Assembly: GCF_022374895.2 (NCBI RefSeq)
Contig: NZ_CP092423.2
Location: 496,001-560,000 of the forward strand
DNA length: 64,000 nucleotides
Direction: 5' to 3'
Source: Mycobacterium lentiflavum
Lineage (GTDB): Bacteria; Actinomycetota; Actinomycetes; Mycobacteriales; Mycobacteriaceae
Each line of letters opens with the position of its first letter. The first letter of the stretch is position 1. Positions 23,984 to 32,552 of the stretch are shown here, piece by piece. The notes beneath the pieces are model-generated. The model was not told where the DNA came from. It made no database searches and saw nothing but the letters and a program-made list of their open reading frames with translations. Position numbers and translations under genes: made by a program.

Positions 23984-26180
23984 ACGGGTCGCGCGGCAGG
24001 CCCAGCAGCCGCTCGGCGATGATGTTGAGCTGTACTTCCGAGGTGCCGCCGTAGATGGTGGTGGCGCGGCTGGCCAGCAGATACTCGCCCCACTTACCCG
24101 CCAGCTCATCGGGGTCGCCGATTGCGGCGTCGGTGCCGAACGAGGACACCGCGAATTCGGCGTAGCCCTGACCGGTGCGCATCGACAACAGCTTCGAGAT
24201 CGCCGCGGACGGCATCGCGTCACCGCCGGCCAGCGTCAACAGCGTCGAGCGCAGGTTCAGCACCTTGGCCGCGTGCCCTTCGGCGATCAACTGCCCGGCC
24301 CGGTGTTGGGCGACCTGATCGAATTGCCCTTCAGAACGGTAATTGCGGACGAACTCGACGAACTGGGGCAGGGTCGCCAGGAAGTTTGCGTCGCTGCTGC
24401 CGATCGACACCCGCTCCGCGGTCAGTGTGTTGCGGCTGACCTCCCAGCCGCGGTTGACCTCGCCCAGCACGCACTCGTCGGGAACGAACACGTCGTCGAT
24501 GTAGACGGTGTTGAACATCGCGTTCCCGGTCAACTCCCGCAGCGGCTTGACCGTCACACCTTCGCTGCGCATGTCCAGCAGGAAGTAGGTGATGCCATTA
24601 TGTTTCGGAGCGCTGGGCTCAGTTCTCGCCAGCAGCGCACCCCAGTGCGAGTACTGGGCGGCGGTGGTCCAGATCTTCTGGCCGGTGATGCGCCAGCCGC
24701 CGTCGGCCCGGGTCGCTTTGGTGCTCAGCCCGGCCAGGTCCGATCCGGCGCCCGGCTCGGAGAACAGCTGACACCAGACCATCTCGCCGCGGAAGGTAGG
24801 CGGCAGGAAGCGTTGCTTCTGCTCCTCGGTCCCGAACGCGACGATCGACGGGATGATCCACGCCGCGATGCCGACCTGTGGCCGCCGGACCCGCCCGGTG
24901 GTGAACTCCTGGGCGATGATGATCTGCTCGATCGGGCTGGACGCCCGGCCCCACGGCTTGGGCAGGTACGGCAATACCCAACCGCCCTCGGCGAGTGCCA
25001 CCGTGCGCGGCTCCCGATCCCTCGCCTTGAACGCGGCGACCTCCGCGCGGATCTCCTCACGCAGCTTCTCGGTCTCGGGATCCAGGTCGATGTCCACCGG
25101 CCGCATGCCGGTGGTAGTCGCGGTGTTGACCACCTTCTGCGGGTAGTCCGAACTGCGACCGAAGCAGGCGGCCAGCATCAGCGCACGGCGGTAGTACACG
25201 TTCGTGTCGTGCTCCCAGGTGTAGCCGATGCCGCCGTGCACCTGAATGCAGTCCTGCGTGCAGCGCTGGGCGGCCGTGGGTGCCAGCGTCGCGGCCACGG
25301 CGGCGGCGAACTCCACGTCCGGCGAGCCTTCGTCGATCGCGCGTGCCGCATCCCACACCGCCGCGGTGGCCCGCTCGGTGTCGGCGATCATCTCGGCGCA
25401 CTTGTGCTTGATGGCCTGGAACTGGCCGATCGGCCGGCCGAACTGCTCCCGGATCTTGGCGTACTGCGCCGCCGTGTCGGTCGCCCAGCGGGCCACGCCG
25501 ATCGCCTCGGCGGACAGCAGCGTCGACATCAGCGCGTGGGCGTTCGTCCTGGTCAAGGTGCTCAACAGAGCATCCTCGCCGACCTCGACGGCGTCGGCGG
25601 TCACATGGGCAATCGGCCGCAGCGGATCCAGGCTTTTCACCGGCTCGATGTCGAGTTCCTCGGCGCGCAGCACCACCCACTCGTCGCCGGAGTCGATCGC
25701 CACTGGCAGCACCAGCACCGACGCCTGCGCCGCGGCGGGCACCGCGCGGACCTCGCCGCGGATCACCAGCACCCCCTCGTCCTCTGGGCCCTTGCGGGTG
25801 GCGGTCAGCCCGGAGTCCAGCGCGTAGGCGGCGATGGCCGCGCCGGACGCCAGCTCGGCGAGCACCTTGGCCTCCGGGTCGTGCGACGCGATCAGGGCAC
25901 TGGCGATCGCCGACGGCACGAACGGCCCGGGCACTGCGCCGTAACCGAACTCGGCCAGCACGATGGCCAGCTCGAGCAGGCCGAAGCCCTGCCCGCCGAC
26001 CGCCTCGGAGAGATGAACACCTTGCAGGCCTTGCTCGGCGGCAGCCTGCCAGTACGGCGGCGGGTTCTCGACCGGAGTCTCCATGGCCGCGTGCAACACC
26101 TCGGACGGCGCGACGCGCGCCACCAGGGAGCGCACCGAGTCGGCCAGATCTTGATGCTCGGAAATTATTGCGATCGGCAT
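23982..26180 (-). CDS. fadE6: Two-domain acyl-CoA dehydrogenase FadE6
   Basis: 732 aa from the ATG at 26180 (Rv0271c is 731). Two fused acyl-CoA dehydrogenase halves. The N-terminal half is degenerate, with EAVGGQGFGLLELAIVLAEFG and a C-terminal helix bundle containing QCTQD/HGGIGYTWEHD. The C-terminal half is complete: WCQLFSEPGAGSDLAGLSTKA, ITGQKIWTT, then GTSEVQLNIIAERLLG at the end. FAD enzyme introducing the alpha-beta double bond in acyl-CoA during beta-oxidation or steroid side-chain breakdown. It lies on the opposite strand from fadD2. Confidence 0.94.
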   Translation of the reverse strand: MPIAIISEHQDLADSVRSLVARVAPSEVLHAAMETPVENPPPYWQAAAEQGLQGVHLSEAVGGQGFGLLELAIVLAEFGYGAVPGPFVPSAIASALIASHDPEAKVLAELASGAAIAAYALDSGLTATRKGPEDEGVLVIRGEVRAVPAAAQASVLVLPVAIDSGDEWVVLRAEELDIEPVKSLDPLRPIAHVTADAVEVGEDALLSTLTRTNAHALMSTLLSAEAIGVARWATDTAAQYAKIREQFGRPIGQFQAIKHKCAEMIADTERATAAVWDAARAIDEGSPDVEFAAAVAATLAPTAAQRCTQDCIQVHGGIGYTWEHDTNVYYRRALMLAACFGRSSDYPQKVVNTATTTGMRPVDIDLDPETEKLREEIRAEVAAFKARDREPRTVALAEGGWVLPYLPKPWGRASSPIEQIIIAQEFTTGRVRRPQVGIAAWIIPSIVAFGTEEQKQRFLPPTFRGEMVWCQLFSEPGAGSDLAGLSTKATRADGGWRITGQKIWTTAAQYSHWGALLARTEPSAPKHNGITYFLLDMRSEGVTVKPLRELTGNAMFNTVYIDDVFVPDECVLGEVNRGWEVSRNTLTAERVSIGSSDANFLATLPQFVEFVRNYRSEGQFDQVAQHRAGQLIAEGHAAKVLNLRSTLLTLAGGDAMPSAAISKLLSMRTGQGYAEFAVSSFGTDAAIGDPDELAGKWGEYLLASRATTIYGGTSEVQLNIIAERLLGLPRDP

Positions 26181-26231
26181 TGGTCGCCTTCCCATGCGTT
26201 CGGGGCTTGTTTCGGCCAAGCAGTCTTCAAT

Positions 26232-27215
26232 CTAATAACCGGTGGGTTGGTTGACTACAGGGGTTACCAGGTGGGCTAGCGGCTCGCCGTCGCGCAGCCG
26301 GCGGCAGTTGGCGACGGCCTGGACCAGATAGCGCCGCATCGTGTCGACGGTGTACCAGGTGACGTGCGGTGTCAGCACGACGTTGTCCAGGCCGAACAGC
26401 GGATTGTCGGGCGCGGTCGGCTCGGCCTCGAAAACGTCGAGGCCCGCGGCCGCCAGCCGTCCGTCGCGCAGCGCGCCGGCCAGCGCGTCCTCGTCGACGA
26501 TGGCGCCGCGCGAGGTGTTGACCAACACCGCGCTCGGCTTCATCAAGGCGATCGCGTCCCGGTTGAGCAGATGATGGGTGTCGGCCGTCAACGCCAGGTG
26601 CAGCGAGACGATGTCGCTGCCGGCGAGCAGTTCGGGCAGCGGCCGCCAGCCGGGCCGGCCGTCGTCGCGCGTGCTGGTGTGCACGACGGTGGCGCCCATG
26701 GCGCCGACGAAGGCGGCGACGCGCGCGGCGATGTTGCCGTAACCCACCAGGCCGACTGTGCAGCCACCGATGTCGCGGACTGTCTCGCCCAGGTCGGGAT
26801 CGAGCGGCCACCCACGCCCCTGTCGGGTGGCCCGGTCGAGCTCCGGCAGCCTGCGCAGGGCGGCGAGCATCAACAGCACGGTTCCCTCGGCCACCGACGG
26901 CGCATTGGCGCCGGGCATGTTGGCGACCGCGATGCCGCGGTCGGTCGCGGTCGCCACATCGATGGTGTTCACCCCGGCGCCGAGCTTGTGCACCAGCCGC
27001 AGCTTCTTCCCGCGTTTCAGGTCGTCGCCGGACAACGGCCGTAGTACATGCCAAATCACGTCGGCTTCGGGCAGCTCGCGGTAGAAGCCGGTGTCGTCAT
27101 CGGGGGCGCACCAGCGAATGTCGAGCCAATCTGCTTCGGCCGCAAGGAAATCGAGGACTTTGTCACCGGGAACGAAGTGGGCGAGAACTCTCAGCGCCAC
27201 CGCTTGCTGATCCAC
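26232..27215 (-). CDS. D-isomer-specific 2-hydroxyacid dehydrogenase
   Basis: 327 aa. NAD-binding motif VGLVGYGNIAARVAAFVGAMG follows GWPLDPDLGETVRDIGG. The family signature LMKPSAVLVNTSRGAIVDEDAL carries the catalytic Arg, GLDVFEAEP the Glu and VVLTPHVTWYT the His. Reversible NAD(P)-linked oxidation of a D-2-hydroxyacid; the substrate is not evident. The ATG at 27215 overlaps the end of the upstream hydrolase gene by 25 bp, so the two are probably cotranscribed with the TetR gene before them. This gene is not at this place in M. tuberculosis. Confidence 0.9.
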   Translation of the reverse strand: MDQQAVALRVLAHFVPGDKVLDFLAAEADWLDIRWCAPDDDTGFYRELPEADVIWHVLRPLSGDDLKRGKKLRLVHKLGAGVNTIDVATATDRGIAVANMPGANAPSVAEGTVLLMLAALRRLPELDRATRQGRGWPLDPDLGETVRDIGGCTVGLVGYGNIAARVAAFVGAMGATVVHTSTRDDGRPGWRPLPELLAGSDIVSLHLALTADTHHLLNRDAIALMKPSAVLVNTSRGAIVDEDALAGALRDGRLAAAGLDVFEAEPTAPDNPLFGLDNVVLTPHVTWYTVDTMRRYLVQAVANCRRLRDGEPLAHLVTPVVNQPTGY

Positions 27216-28324
27216 CTGGCGATGGTATCCGCCTGCTCGCTACGCGCGCCCGGGGTGGTGAAGTAGTGGTCGCTGTCGATCGAGACCTGCAACTTGTCAG
27301 TGCTCGCGAGCGCGTCGTAGATGCGTTGGGCGTCCGACGGAAACACGCCGGTGTCCGCCTCGGCGTTGATCACCAGGGCCGGGCAGGCGACGCGGCCCAG
27401 GTGCGGCTCGGCCCGGGTTTGCGCCACCCGCAGGCTCCACATACCCAACCAGTTACGCAGCGTGCAGGACGCGGCGATGCCGTGTGCCGAGCGGTTGGCC
27501 TTGGCCGGCACACCCGCGTAGCACAGGTTAGGCGAACGCTGGGTGGGCTCGATGCTGGGATCGACCATGCGGGGATCGGCCCAGGTTCGCATCACCGAGA
27601 ACGGCCTATCCGAAAAGCCGGCTGCGCGAACACGTTTGAGTTCCGTCTCGGCCCAGTCGGTGATGGCGTGGTTGCGCGCGAGCTGCGCCGAGCGGTATCG
27701 GGCGATGAACTCCGGCGGGTACGGCGGACCGTTGACCTCGTTGAACAGGTCGAGGTCTGGGTCGGTGGCGACGGGGTCGTTTTCGTCGACGACGGCGGCA
27801 TCCATCCAGGCGGTCAGCACCTCCGGGCGTCCGGGGTGCGCCGCGGTGGCGACATAGCCGTCGGCGGGGAGCAACTCCGTCAGCCCGCTGGCCGGCCGCA
27901 TACCCGGCAGTGGGGTCACATTCGGCTCGACGGCCTGTGACTGGTATGCGGACATCAACGATCCGCCTCCCGAATTGCCCAGCAGTACAACGGTGTCCAC
28001 GCCCTGAACCTCGCGTAACCAGCGCACTCCCACGCCGATGTCGACCAGCGCGTGGTCGAGCAGGAAATTGTTTTCGAAGCCACGGAACCTGGTGTTCCAG
28101 CCGAGAAATCCAATACCCCGAATCGCCAGGTAATCGGCGAGATAGTGCTCGGAGAAGTCGATCTGGTAATGCGTGGCGATCATGGCTACCTTCGGCTTGC
28201 GCCCCACGCCGCGGTGATACAGCCCCTGGCAGGGGTGTCCGCCCGCGCCGGCGCGCCCGGCGGTGGGCGACGGAAGGCCGACGAACTCGCGGACAACTCC
28301 TGCGCTGCCACTGTTAGGCGTCAA
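27191..28324 (-). CDS. Alpha/beta-hydrolase family protein (Rv0272c-like)
   Basis: 377 aa, identical in length to Rv0272c. Nucleophile elbow GNSGGG with S118, preceded by a cap-less alpha/beta fold (VAMIATHYQIDFSEHYLADYLA). Late Asp and His candidates occur in LVINAEADTGVFPSDAQRIYDAL and SIDSDHYFT. It starts at TTG 28324 with GGAAGG upstream; one base separates it from the TetR stop. Probably an esterase or related hydrolase, possibly acting on the product of the linked dehydrogenase. Substrate unknown. Confidence 0.88.
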   Translation of the reverse strand: MTPNSGSAGVVREFVGLPSPTAGRAGAGGHPCQGLYHRGVGRKPKVAMIATHYQIDFSEHYLADYLAIRGIGFLGWNTRFRGFENNFLLDHALVDIGVGVRWLREVQGVDTVVLLGNSGGGSLMSAYQSQAVEPNVTPLPGMRPASGLTELLPADGYVATAAHPGRPEVLTAWMDAAVVDENDPVATDPDLDLFNEVNGPPYPPEFIARYRSAQLARNHAITDWAETELKRVRAAGFSDRPFSVMRTWADPRMVDPSIEPTQRSPNLCYAGVPAKANRSAHGIAASCTLRNWLGMWSLRVAQTRAEPHLGRVACPALVINAEADTGVFPSDAQRIYDALASTDKLQVSIDSDHYFTTPGARSEQADTIARWISKRWR

Positions 28325-28325
28325 T

Positions 28326-28964
28326 TCAATGACCTTCCGTTGCGAAGATCGCCCGGTAGTAGATGTTCGCGAGGGTTTGAATGCAGGCCTGGTCGTCGAG
28401 TTCCCCGTCGGTGGATCGACTGAGCTGGATGTAACAGAACTGGTTGAACATCGCCACGATCGCCTCGGCGATCAGCTGTGGATCGTCGCCCGGGCAATAC
28501 CCTTTGGTTTGCGCGCGACGTACCGTTTCGGCGATGAAAGAGATTGGGATATCGCAGATCTCGGCCCAGTATTGCGCGAAGTCGTCGTTGACCATCGCCA
28601 GCTGGGACACACTGATCACCTCGGCCAGCCGGTTGCGGTAGGTGTGCCAGTGCGCCGCGGCCGCCTCGTGGGCGCGTTCCCGGTTGGACAGACCATGCCC
28701 GGTGACCGAGCGGGCGCGCTCGTTGGCCTCGTCACGAAAGCGCAGCGCCCACTGGCGGACCATCGCCTCTTTGGAGTCGTAGTAGTTGTAGAAGGATGCC
28801 GACGAACGGCCGGCTTCCGCGGCGATGTCGGCAATCGTCGTCGCCAGGATTCCCTTGCGCGCGATGACCGTTCGCGCGGCCGCATCGATCGCCGCCTGCG
28901 TCTGACGGCCGCGGTGCGTCGGGAATTCGGCCGGCCGGCCGTTGGACGCCGCCGCGATCGGCAC
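28326..28964 (-). CDS. TetR-family regulator (Rv0273c-like)
   Basis: 212 aa. The N-terminal HTH is clear: TQAAIDAAARTVIARKGILA, TTIADIAAEAGRSSASFYNYYDSKEAMV. The C-terminal ligand domain ends YRAIFATEGH. It heads a minus-strand unit with the hydrolase and dehydrogenase and is divergent from the VOC gene. A 26-bp inverted repeat in the 97-bp gap is its likely operator, implying control of itself and both neighbouring units. Confidence 0.92.
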   Translation of the reverse strand: MPIAAASNGRPAEFPTHRGRQTQAAIDAAARTVIARKGILATTIADIAAEAGRSSASFYNYYDSKEAMVRQWALRFRDEANERARSVTGHGLSNRERAHEAAAAHWHTYRNRLAEVISVSQLAMVNDDFAQYWAEICDIPISFIAETVRRAQTKGYCPGDDPQLIAEAIVAMFNQFCYIQLSRSTDGELDDQACIQTLANIYYRAIFATEGH

Positions 28965-28986
28965 CTGATATTCCTCCTTGGAGTGG

Positions 28987-29012
28987 AACTGAATCTGATG
29001 TTAGATTCAGTT
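28987..29012. promoter_or_regulatory. TetR operator palindrome
   Basis: AACTGAATCT (28987-28996) and AGATTCAGTT (29003-29012) are perfect inverted 10-mers with a 6-bp spacer, centred between the divergent TetR and VOC genes. Confidence 0.75.
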
Positions 29013-29061
29013 TCACTGATTAGCCAGGCCCGACGCGTCAGGAATCTAGGGGAGCCGCAAC

Positions 29062-29643
29062 ATGATCAAGCCCGACCACCCCAACTCCGAATTCGAACTC
29101 GGCGGAATCAATCATGTTGCGCTGGTGTGTTCGGACATGGCTCGCACCGTGGACTTCTACAGCAACATTCTCGGCATGCCACTGATCAAGTCGCTCGATC
29201 TACCGGGCGGCGCGGGCCAGCATTTCTTCTTCGACGCCGGCAATGGCGACTGCGTCGCGTTCTTCTGGTTCGCCGACGCACCCGACCGGGTGCCGGGCAT
29301 CTCGTCGCCCGGCGCGATTCCGGGTATCGGCGACATCACCAGCGCGGTCAGCACGATGAACCATCTCGCCTTTCACGTCCCGGCCGAGAAGTTCGACGCT
29401 TACCGGCAACGGCTCAAGGACAAGGGCGTACGAGTCGGCCCGATACTCAACCACGACGAGAGCGAGATGCAGGCTTCGGCGACGTTGCATCCCGGCGTCT
29501 ACGTGCGCTCGTTCTACTTCCAGGATCCTGATGGGATCACGCTTGAGTTTGCCTGCTGGGTACAGGAATTCGGTGCGAGTGATGCGCAGGCTGTGCCCAA
29601 GACGGCGGCCGACCGGCGACCCCGGGAGCACGCCGTAACCTAG
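29062..29643 (+). CDS. VOC-family (glyoxalase/dioxygenase-fold) protein (Rv0274-like)
   Basis: 193 aa, the length of Rv0274. Vicinal oxygen chelate fold with metal-ligand positions in GGINHVALVCSDM, MNHLAFHVPAEKF and DPDGITLEFACWV, typical of extradiol dioxygenases, glyoxalases and some resistance proteins. The ATG follows AGGGGAGCCGCAAC. It is divergent from the TetR gene and shares its operator. The true substrate is unknown. Confidence 0.9.
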   Translation: MIKPDHPNSEFELGGINHVALVCSDMARTVDFYSNILGMPLIKSLDLPGGAGQHFFFDAGNGDCVAFFWFADAPDRVPGISSPGAIPGIGDITSAVSTMNHLAFHVPAEKFDAYRQRLKDKGVRVGPILNHDESEMQASATLHPGVYVRSFYFQDPDGITLEFACWVQEFGASDAQAVPKTAADRRPREHAVT

Positions 29644-29675
29644 TCGGCAAAACCGTTGCCAAGTCGGGGGAGTCG

Positions 29676-30227
29676 ATGATGACGGACGGCATTTTGACCG
29701 ACGAGCAGATCGCGGCGCTGACACCCGCGCAGCGGCGGGATCTGATCACGCGGCTGGAGGCACCGCTGTCCGAGGTGATCGACCCGGCGGTGATTGCCCG
29801 GATGAGACGTCTCCGATTGGGCCTGATGATCGGTGGCTCGATCGCGATGATTCCCTGGCTGGCCTATCTCGCGCTGACGCTGCCGGATAGTTACGTCGCG
29901 CACAACTGGGTACTGACCTGGGTGGGCTTCGACATCCTGTTGGTCGGCTTCATGGTGGCGACGGCGGTTTTCGGTTACTTCCGCCGCCAGGTATTGCTGT
30001 TCGCGGCCTTCACTTCCGGCGTGCTGCTGATCTGTGACGCCTGGTTCGACCTGATGACCGCCGGGCCCGAAGACATCTGGCTGTCGGTGGTGACCGCACT
30101 GGGCATCGAGGTGCCGCTGGCAATTTTCATGATCCGTGGTGCCCAGCGCATCATGCGGCTCACGATGTTGCGTCTATGGCTCTTGGATCCCGGGATGCGG
30201 CTGTGGCAGTTGCCGTTGTTTCCGTGA
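29676..30227 (+). CDS. Four-helix integral membrane protein, unknown function
   Basis: 183 aa. A cytoplasmic N-terminal region of about 50 residues (TDEQIAALTPAQRRDLITRL) is followed by four hydrophobic segments at about residues 50-70, 80-102, 106-126 and 133-152, and a basic C-terminal tail (RIMRLTMLRLWLLDPGMRLW). No known domain recognised. It lies 32 bp after the VOC gene and may be cotranscribed. Its 3' end overlaps the convergent TetR gene by 68 bp. An ATG one codon later is an alternative start. Confidence 0.75.
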   Translation: MMTDGILTDEQIAALTPAQRRDLITRLEAPLSEVIDPAVIARMRRLRLGLMIGGSIAMIPWLAYLALTLPDSYVAHNWVLTWVGFDILLVGFMVATAVFGYFRRQVLLFAAFTSGVLLICDAWFDLMTAGPEDIWLSVVTALGIEVPLAIFMIRGAQRIMRLTMLRLWLLDPGMRLWQLPLFP

Positions 30228-30855
30228 GGCCGTACAGCCGCGGATGGGCGAGTTCGTCGAGCAGCACGGCCAGCTGATCGACGAGTTGGTCGGGGTCTAG
30301 CTGCACGTCGCCGACCAGCCAGGCGCTGATCATCTGCCCGACCCCGCCCACCGCGAAGTGTGCGCCCGCCTTCACGCTGTTGCTGGCCGGCATCCGCAAC
30401 TTGTCGCCACCGTGCTGGCCCAGCAGCATTGCGAACAGTGCGGTGGATTCGGCGCGTTTGCGCACGATCACGGCGTCGGCGAGCTGGGTGCTGAACAACA
30501 GCCGTCCGACCCGCGGATCCTCGGCGATGGTTCGCACGATGTTGGCCATGCCGGCGCGGGACTGTTCCGGTATGGGCACCGCTGCAACCGCGGCCTGAGT
30601 GGTGGCGGCCAGGTCGGCGATCACCGAGTCGAACACCGCGCCGACGAATCCGTCTCTGTCGCTGAAGCTTTCGTAGAAGTAGCGAGGGGTCAGGCCGGCG
30701 CGGGTGCAGACCGCGCGAACCGTCAACGCCGACGCATCCTGCTGGTCGGCGCCCAGCAGGTCTAGGCCCGCGGCCAACAGCCGGCCCCGTCGTTCGGCCA
30801 GTCGCCGCGCGGCCTCGACGCCGCGGTAAGGGCGCTCGCTGGGGGTCTGGTCCAT
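30160..30855 (-). CDS. TetR-family regulator (Rv0275c-like)
   Basis: 231 aa from the ATG at 30855 (an in-frame ATG at 30864 is also possible; Rv0275c is 241 aa). HTH seen in RRGRLLAAGLDLLGAD, SALTVRAVCTRAGLTPRYFYESFSDRDGFV. C-terminal helical ligand domain with AHFAVGGVGQMISAWLVGDV. It is divergent from the DUF2236 gene. GACAA-N16-TTGTC at 30887-30912 is a possible operator. Confidence 0.9.
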   Translation of the reverse strand: MDQTPSERPYRGVEAARRLAERRGRLLAAGLDLLGADQQDASALTVRAVCTRAGLTPRYFYESFSDRDGFVGAVFDSVIADLAATTQAAVAAVPIPEQSRAGMANIVRTIAEDPRVGRLLFSTQLADAVIVRKRAESTALFAMLLGQHGGDKLRMPASNSVKAGAHFAVGGVGQMISAWLVGDVQLDPDQLVDQLAVLLDELAHPRLYGLTETTATATAASRDPRAIDATS

Positions 30856-30886
30856 GAGCACCATCTTGACACCGACGCGATGCCCC

Positions 30887-30912
30887 GACAATATCAGGAA
30901 ACAAGCGTTGTC
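30887..30912. promoter_or_regulatory. Possible TetR operator between divergent genes
   Basis: GACAA (30887-30891) and TTGTC (30908-30912) are inverted 5-mers with 16 bp between them, in the gap between the TetR and DUF2236 genes. Weak but well placed. Confidence 0.35.
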
Positions 30913-30942
30913 ACATTTAGCGAAGAGGCCGAGGGTTACCGG

Positions 30943-31851
30943 ATGGCGATTCACGAGACGGTTGCGCCGCTCATTCCGCATGTCGAGCGCCCGATCTCCG
31001 ATCCACCGCGGCCACAGTCGAGGCGACGCAGCCGGCTGGTGCCCGATGGCTACGCCCTGATGGGTGTGGCGTTGCTGGCCGGTCCGGCCAACGTGATCAT
31101 GGAGCTGTCGATTCCCGGCGTCGGCCACGGCGTGGCGGAAAGCCGGGTCGAGAGCGGTCGAATCGACCGTCATCCGATCAAGCGGGCGCGCACCACTTTT
31201 ACCTACATCGCGGTCGCCAACGCCGGGACCGACGAGCAGAAGGCCGCCTACCGGCGCGCGGTCAACCGGTCGCATGCAGAGGTCTACTCCAGGCCCGGTG
31301 ACCCGGTGCAGTACAACGCATTCGATCCGGAGTTGCAGCTGTGGGTGGCGGCCTGCATCTACAAGGGTGGCATCGACATCTACCGCACCTTCATCGGCGA
31401 GATGACCGAGCAGGACGCGGATCGGCGCTACCGCGACGGCATGTCGCTGGGCACCACGTTGCAGGTGCCACCGGAGATGTGGCCGGCGGACCGGGCGGCG
31501 TTCGACAAGTACTGGCAGGAGTCGCTGGAGAAGGTCCACATTGACGACACCGTTCGCGAATTCCTGTATCCGATCGCCGTGTCCCGGGTGCGCGGCGTGC
31601 GCTTGCCCCGGCGGGTGCGCGAACCTTTGGAGAATTTCAACCTGCTGATCACCACCGGCTTTCTGCCGCAACGGTTTCGCGATGAGATGCGGCTGCCGTG
31701 GGATGCCGCCAGGCAGCGGCGCTTCGACCGGCTGATGTCAGTCCTGGCGGTGGTGAACCGGATGCTGCCGCGGGTCCTCCGGGAGTTTCCGTTCAACCTG
31801 ATGCTCTGGGATCTGGACCGCCGGATCCGGACGGGACGCCCGTTGGTCTAG
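30943..31851 (+). CDS. DUF2236 (MpaB-like oxygenase domain) protein (Rv0276-like)
   Basis: 302 aa from the ATG at 30943, which has GAGGG eight bases upstream and leaves room for the promoter. An ATG at 30880 would give 323 aa but lacks an SD and nearly touches the divergent TetR start. The family pattern is visible: YALMGVALLAGPANVIMELSIPGVGHGV, RARTTFTYIAVANAGT, the conserved VNRSHAEV and LWVAACIYKGGIDIY. Related proteins (rubber oxygenase, MpaB) bind haem b, and the histidine in NRSHAEV could be a haem ligand. Physiological role unknown. Confidence 0.88.
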   Translation: MAIHETVAPLIPHVERPISDPPRPQSRRRSRLVPDGYALMGVALLAGPANVIMELSIPGVGHGVAESRVESGRIDRHPIKRARTTFTYIAVANAGTDEQKAAYRRAVNRSHAEVYSRPGDPVQYNAFDPELQLWVAACIYKGGIDIYRTFIGEMTEQDADRRYRDGMSLGTTLQVPPEMWPADRAAFDKYWQESLEKVHIDDTVREFLYPIAVSRVRGVRLPRRVREPLENFNLLITTGFLPQRFRDEMRLPWDAARQRRFDRLMSVLAVVNRMLPRVLREFPFNLMLWDLDRRIRTGRPLV

Positions 31852-31882
31852 CGCACCGTGGGGCCGCCGTACCAGGCTCTGT

Positions 31883-31903
31883 TGATAACGACAATCATTT
31901 TCA
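31883..31903. promoter_or_regulatory. Zur-box-like site before PPE gene A
   Basis: TGATAAC-N7-ATTTTCA, with core GACAATCATTTTCA, an imperfect palindrome typical of Fur-family (Zur) operators. It lies 107 bp upstream of PPE gene A and is repeated exactly before PPE gene B. In M. tuberculosis Zur represses PPE3 (Rv0280) and the ESX-3 operon. Confidence 0.75.
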
Positions 31904-31980
31904 GTACGCTCTTGGCAACCTCATATCTTCCAGCCCTGAGGAGTTGCCGTGCTGCCAACTGGCGATGTCGCGTCAGGTTC

Positions 31981-32552
31981 GTCGTGTTTGGTTGTGGGCG
32001 GTGGTTTGGGATGACGGCGCCGGTGTGGATGGCTGCGCCGCCGGAGGTGCACTCGGCGTTGTTGAGTAGTGGTCCGGGGCCGGCGTCGATGTTCGCGGCG
32101 GCGGCGGCGTGGAGTTCGATGAGTGTCGAATACGCTTCGGCGGCAGAAGAGCTCAGCGCATTGTTGGCTTCGACTCAGGCCGGGGCGTGGCAGGGGCCCA
32201 GCGCCGAGTCGTATGTGGCCGCGCACGCGCCGTACTTGGCGTGGTTGTCGAAGGCCAGCGTGGACAGTGCTGCGGCGGCCGCCGAGCACGAGACGGCGGG
32301 GATGGCGTATACCGCGGCGTTGGCGGCGATGCCGACTTTGCCGGAGTTGGCCACTAACCATGTCGTCCATGGTGCGTTGATGGCGACGAATTTCTTTGGT
32401 ATCAATACGATTCCGATCGCGGTCAACGAGGCCGACTATGCGCGGATGTGGGTCCAGGCCGCCACCACGATGACGACCTATGAAGCCGTCTCCAGCGCGG
32501 CCGTGGCGGCCACACCGCAAACCGACCCAGCACCGCAGATCATGCACGCCGA
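31981..32552 (+). repeat. Near-identical 572-bp duplication, copy 1
   Basis: From 30 bp before the PPE A start through the PPE domain, this matches 33755-34326 (offset 1774 bp) with only about two base differences near 32310. Identity ends exactly where the linker begins, suggesting recent duplication or gene conversion. Confidence 0.85.

Noticed and set aside
23916..26279. 787-codon plus-strand frame opposite fadE6
   Set aside because: Arg/His/Val-rich shadow of a clear acyl-CoA dehydrogenase gene.
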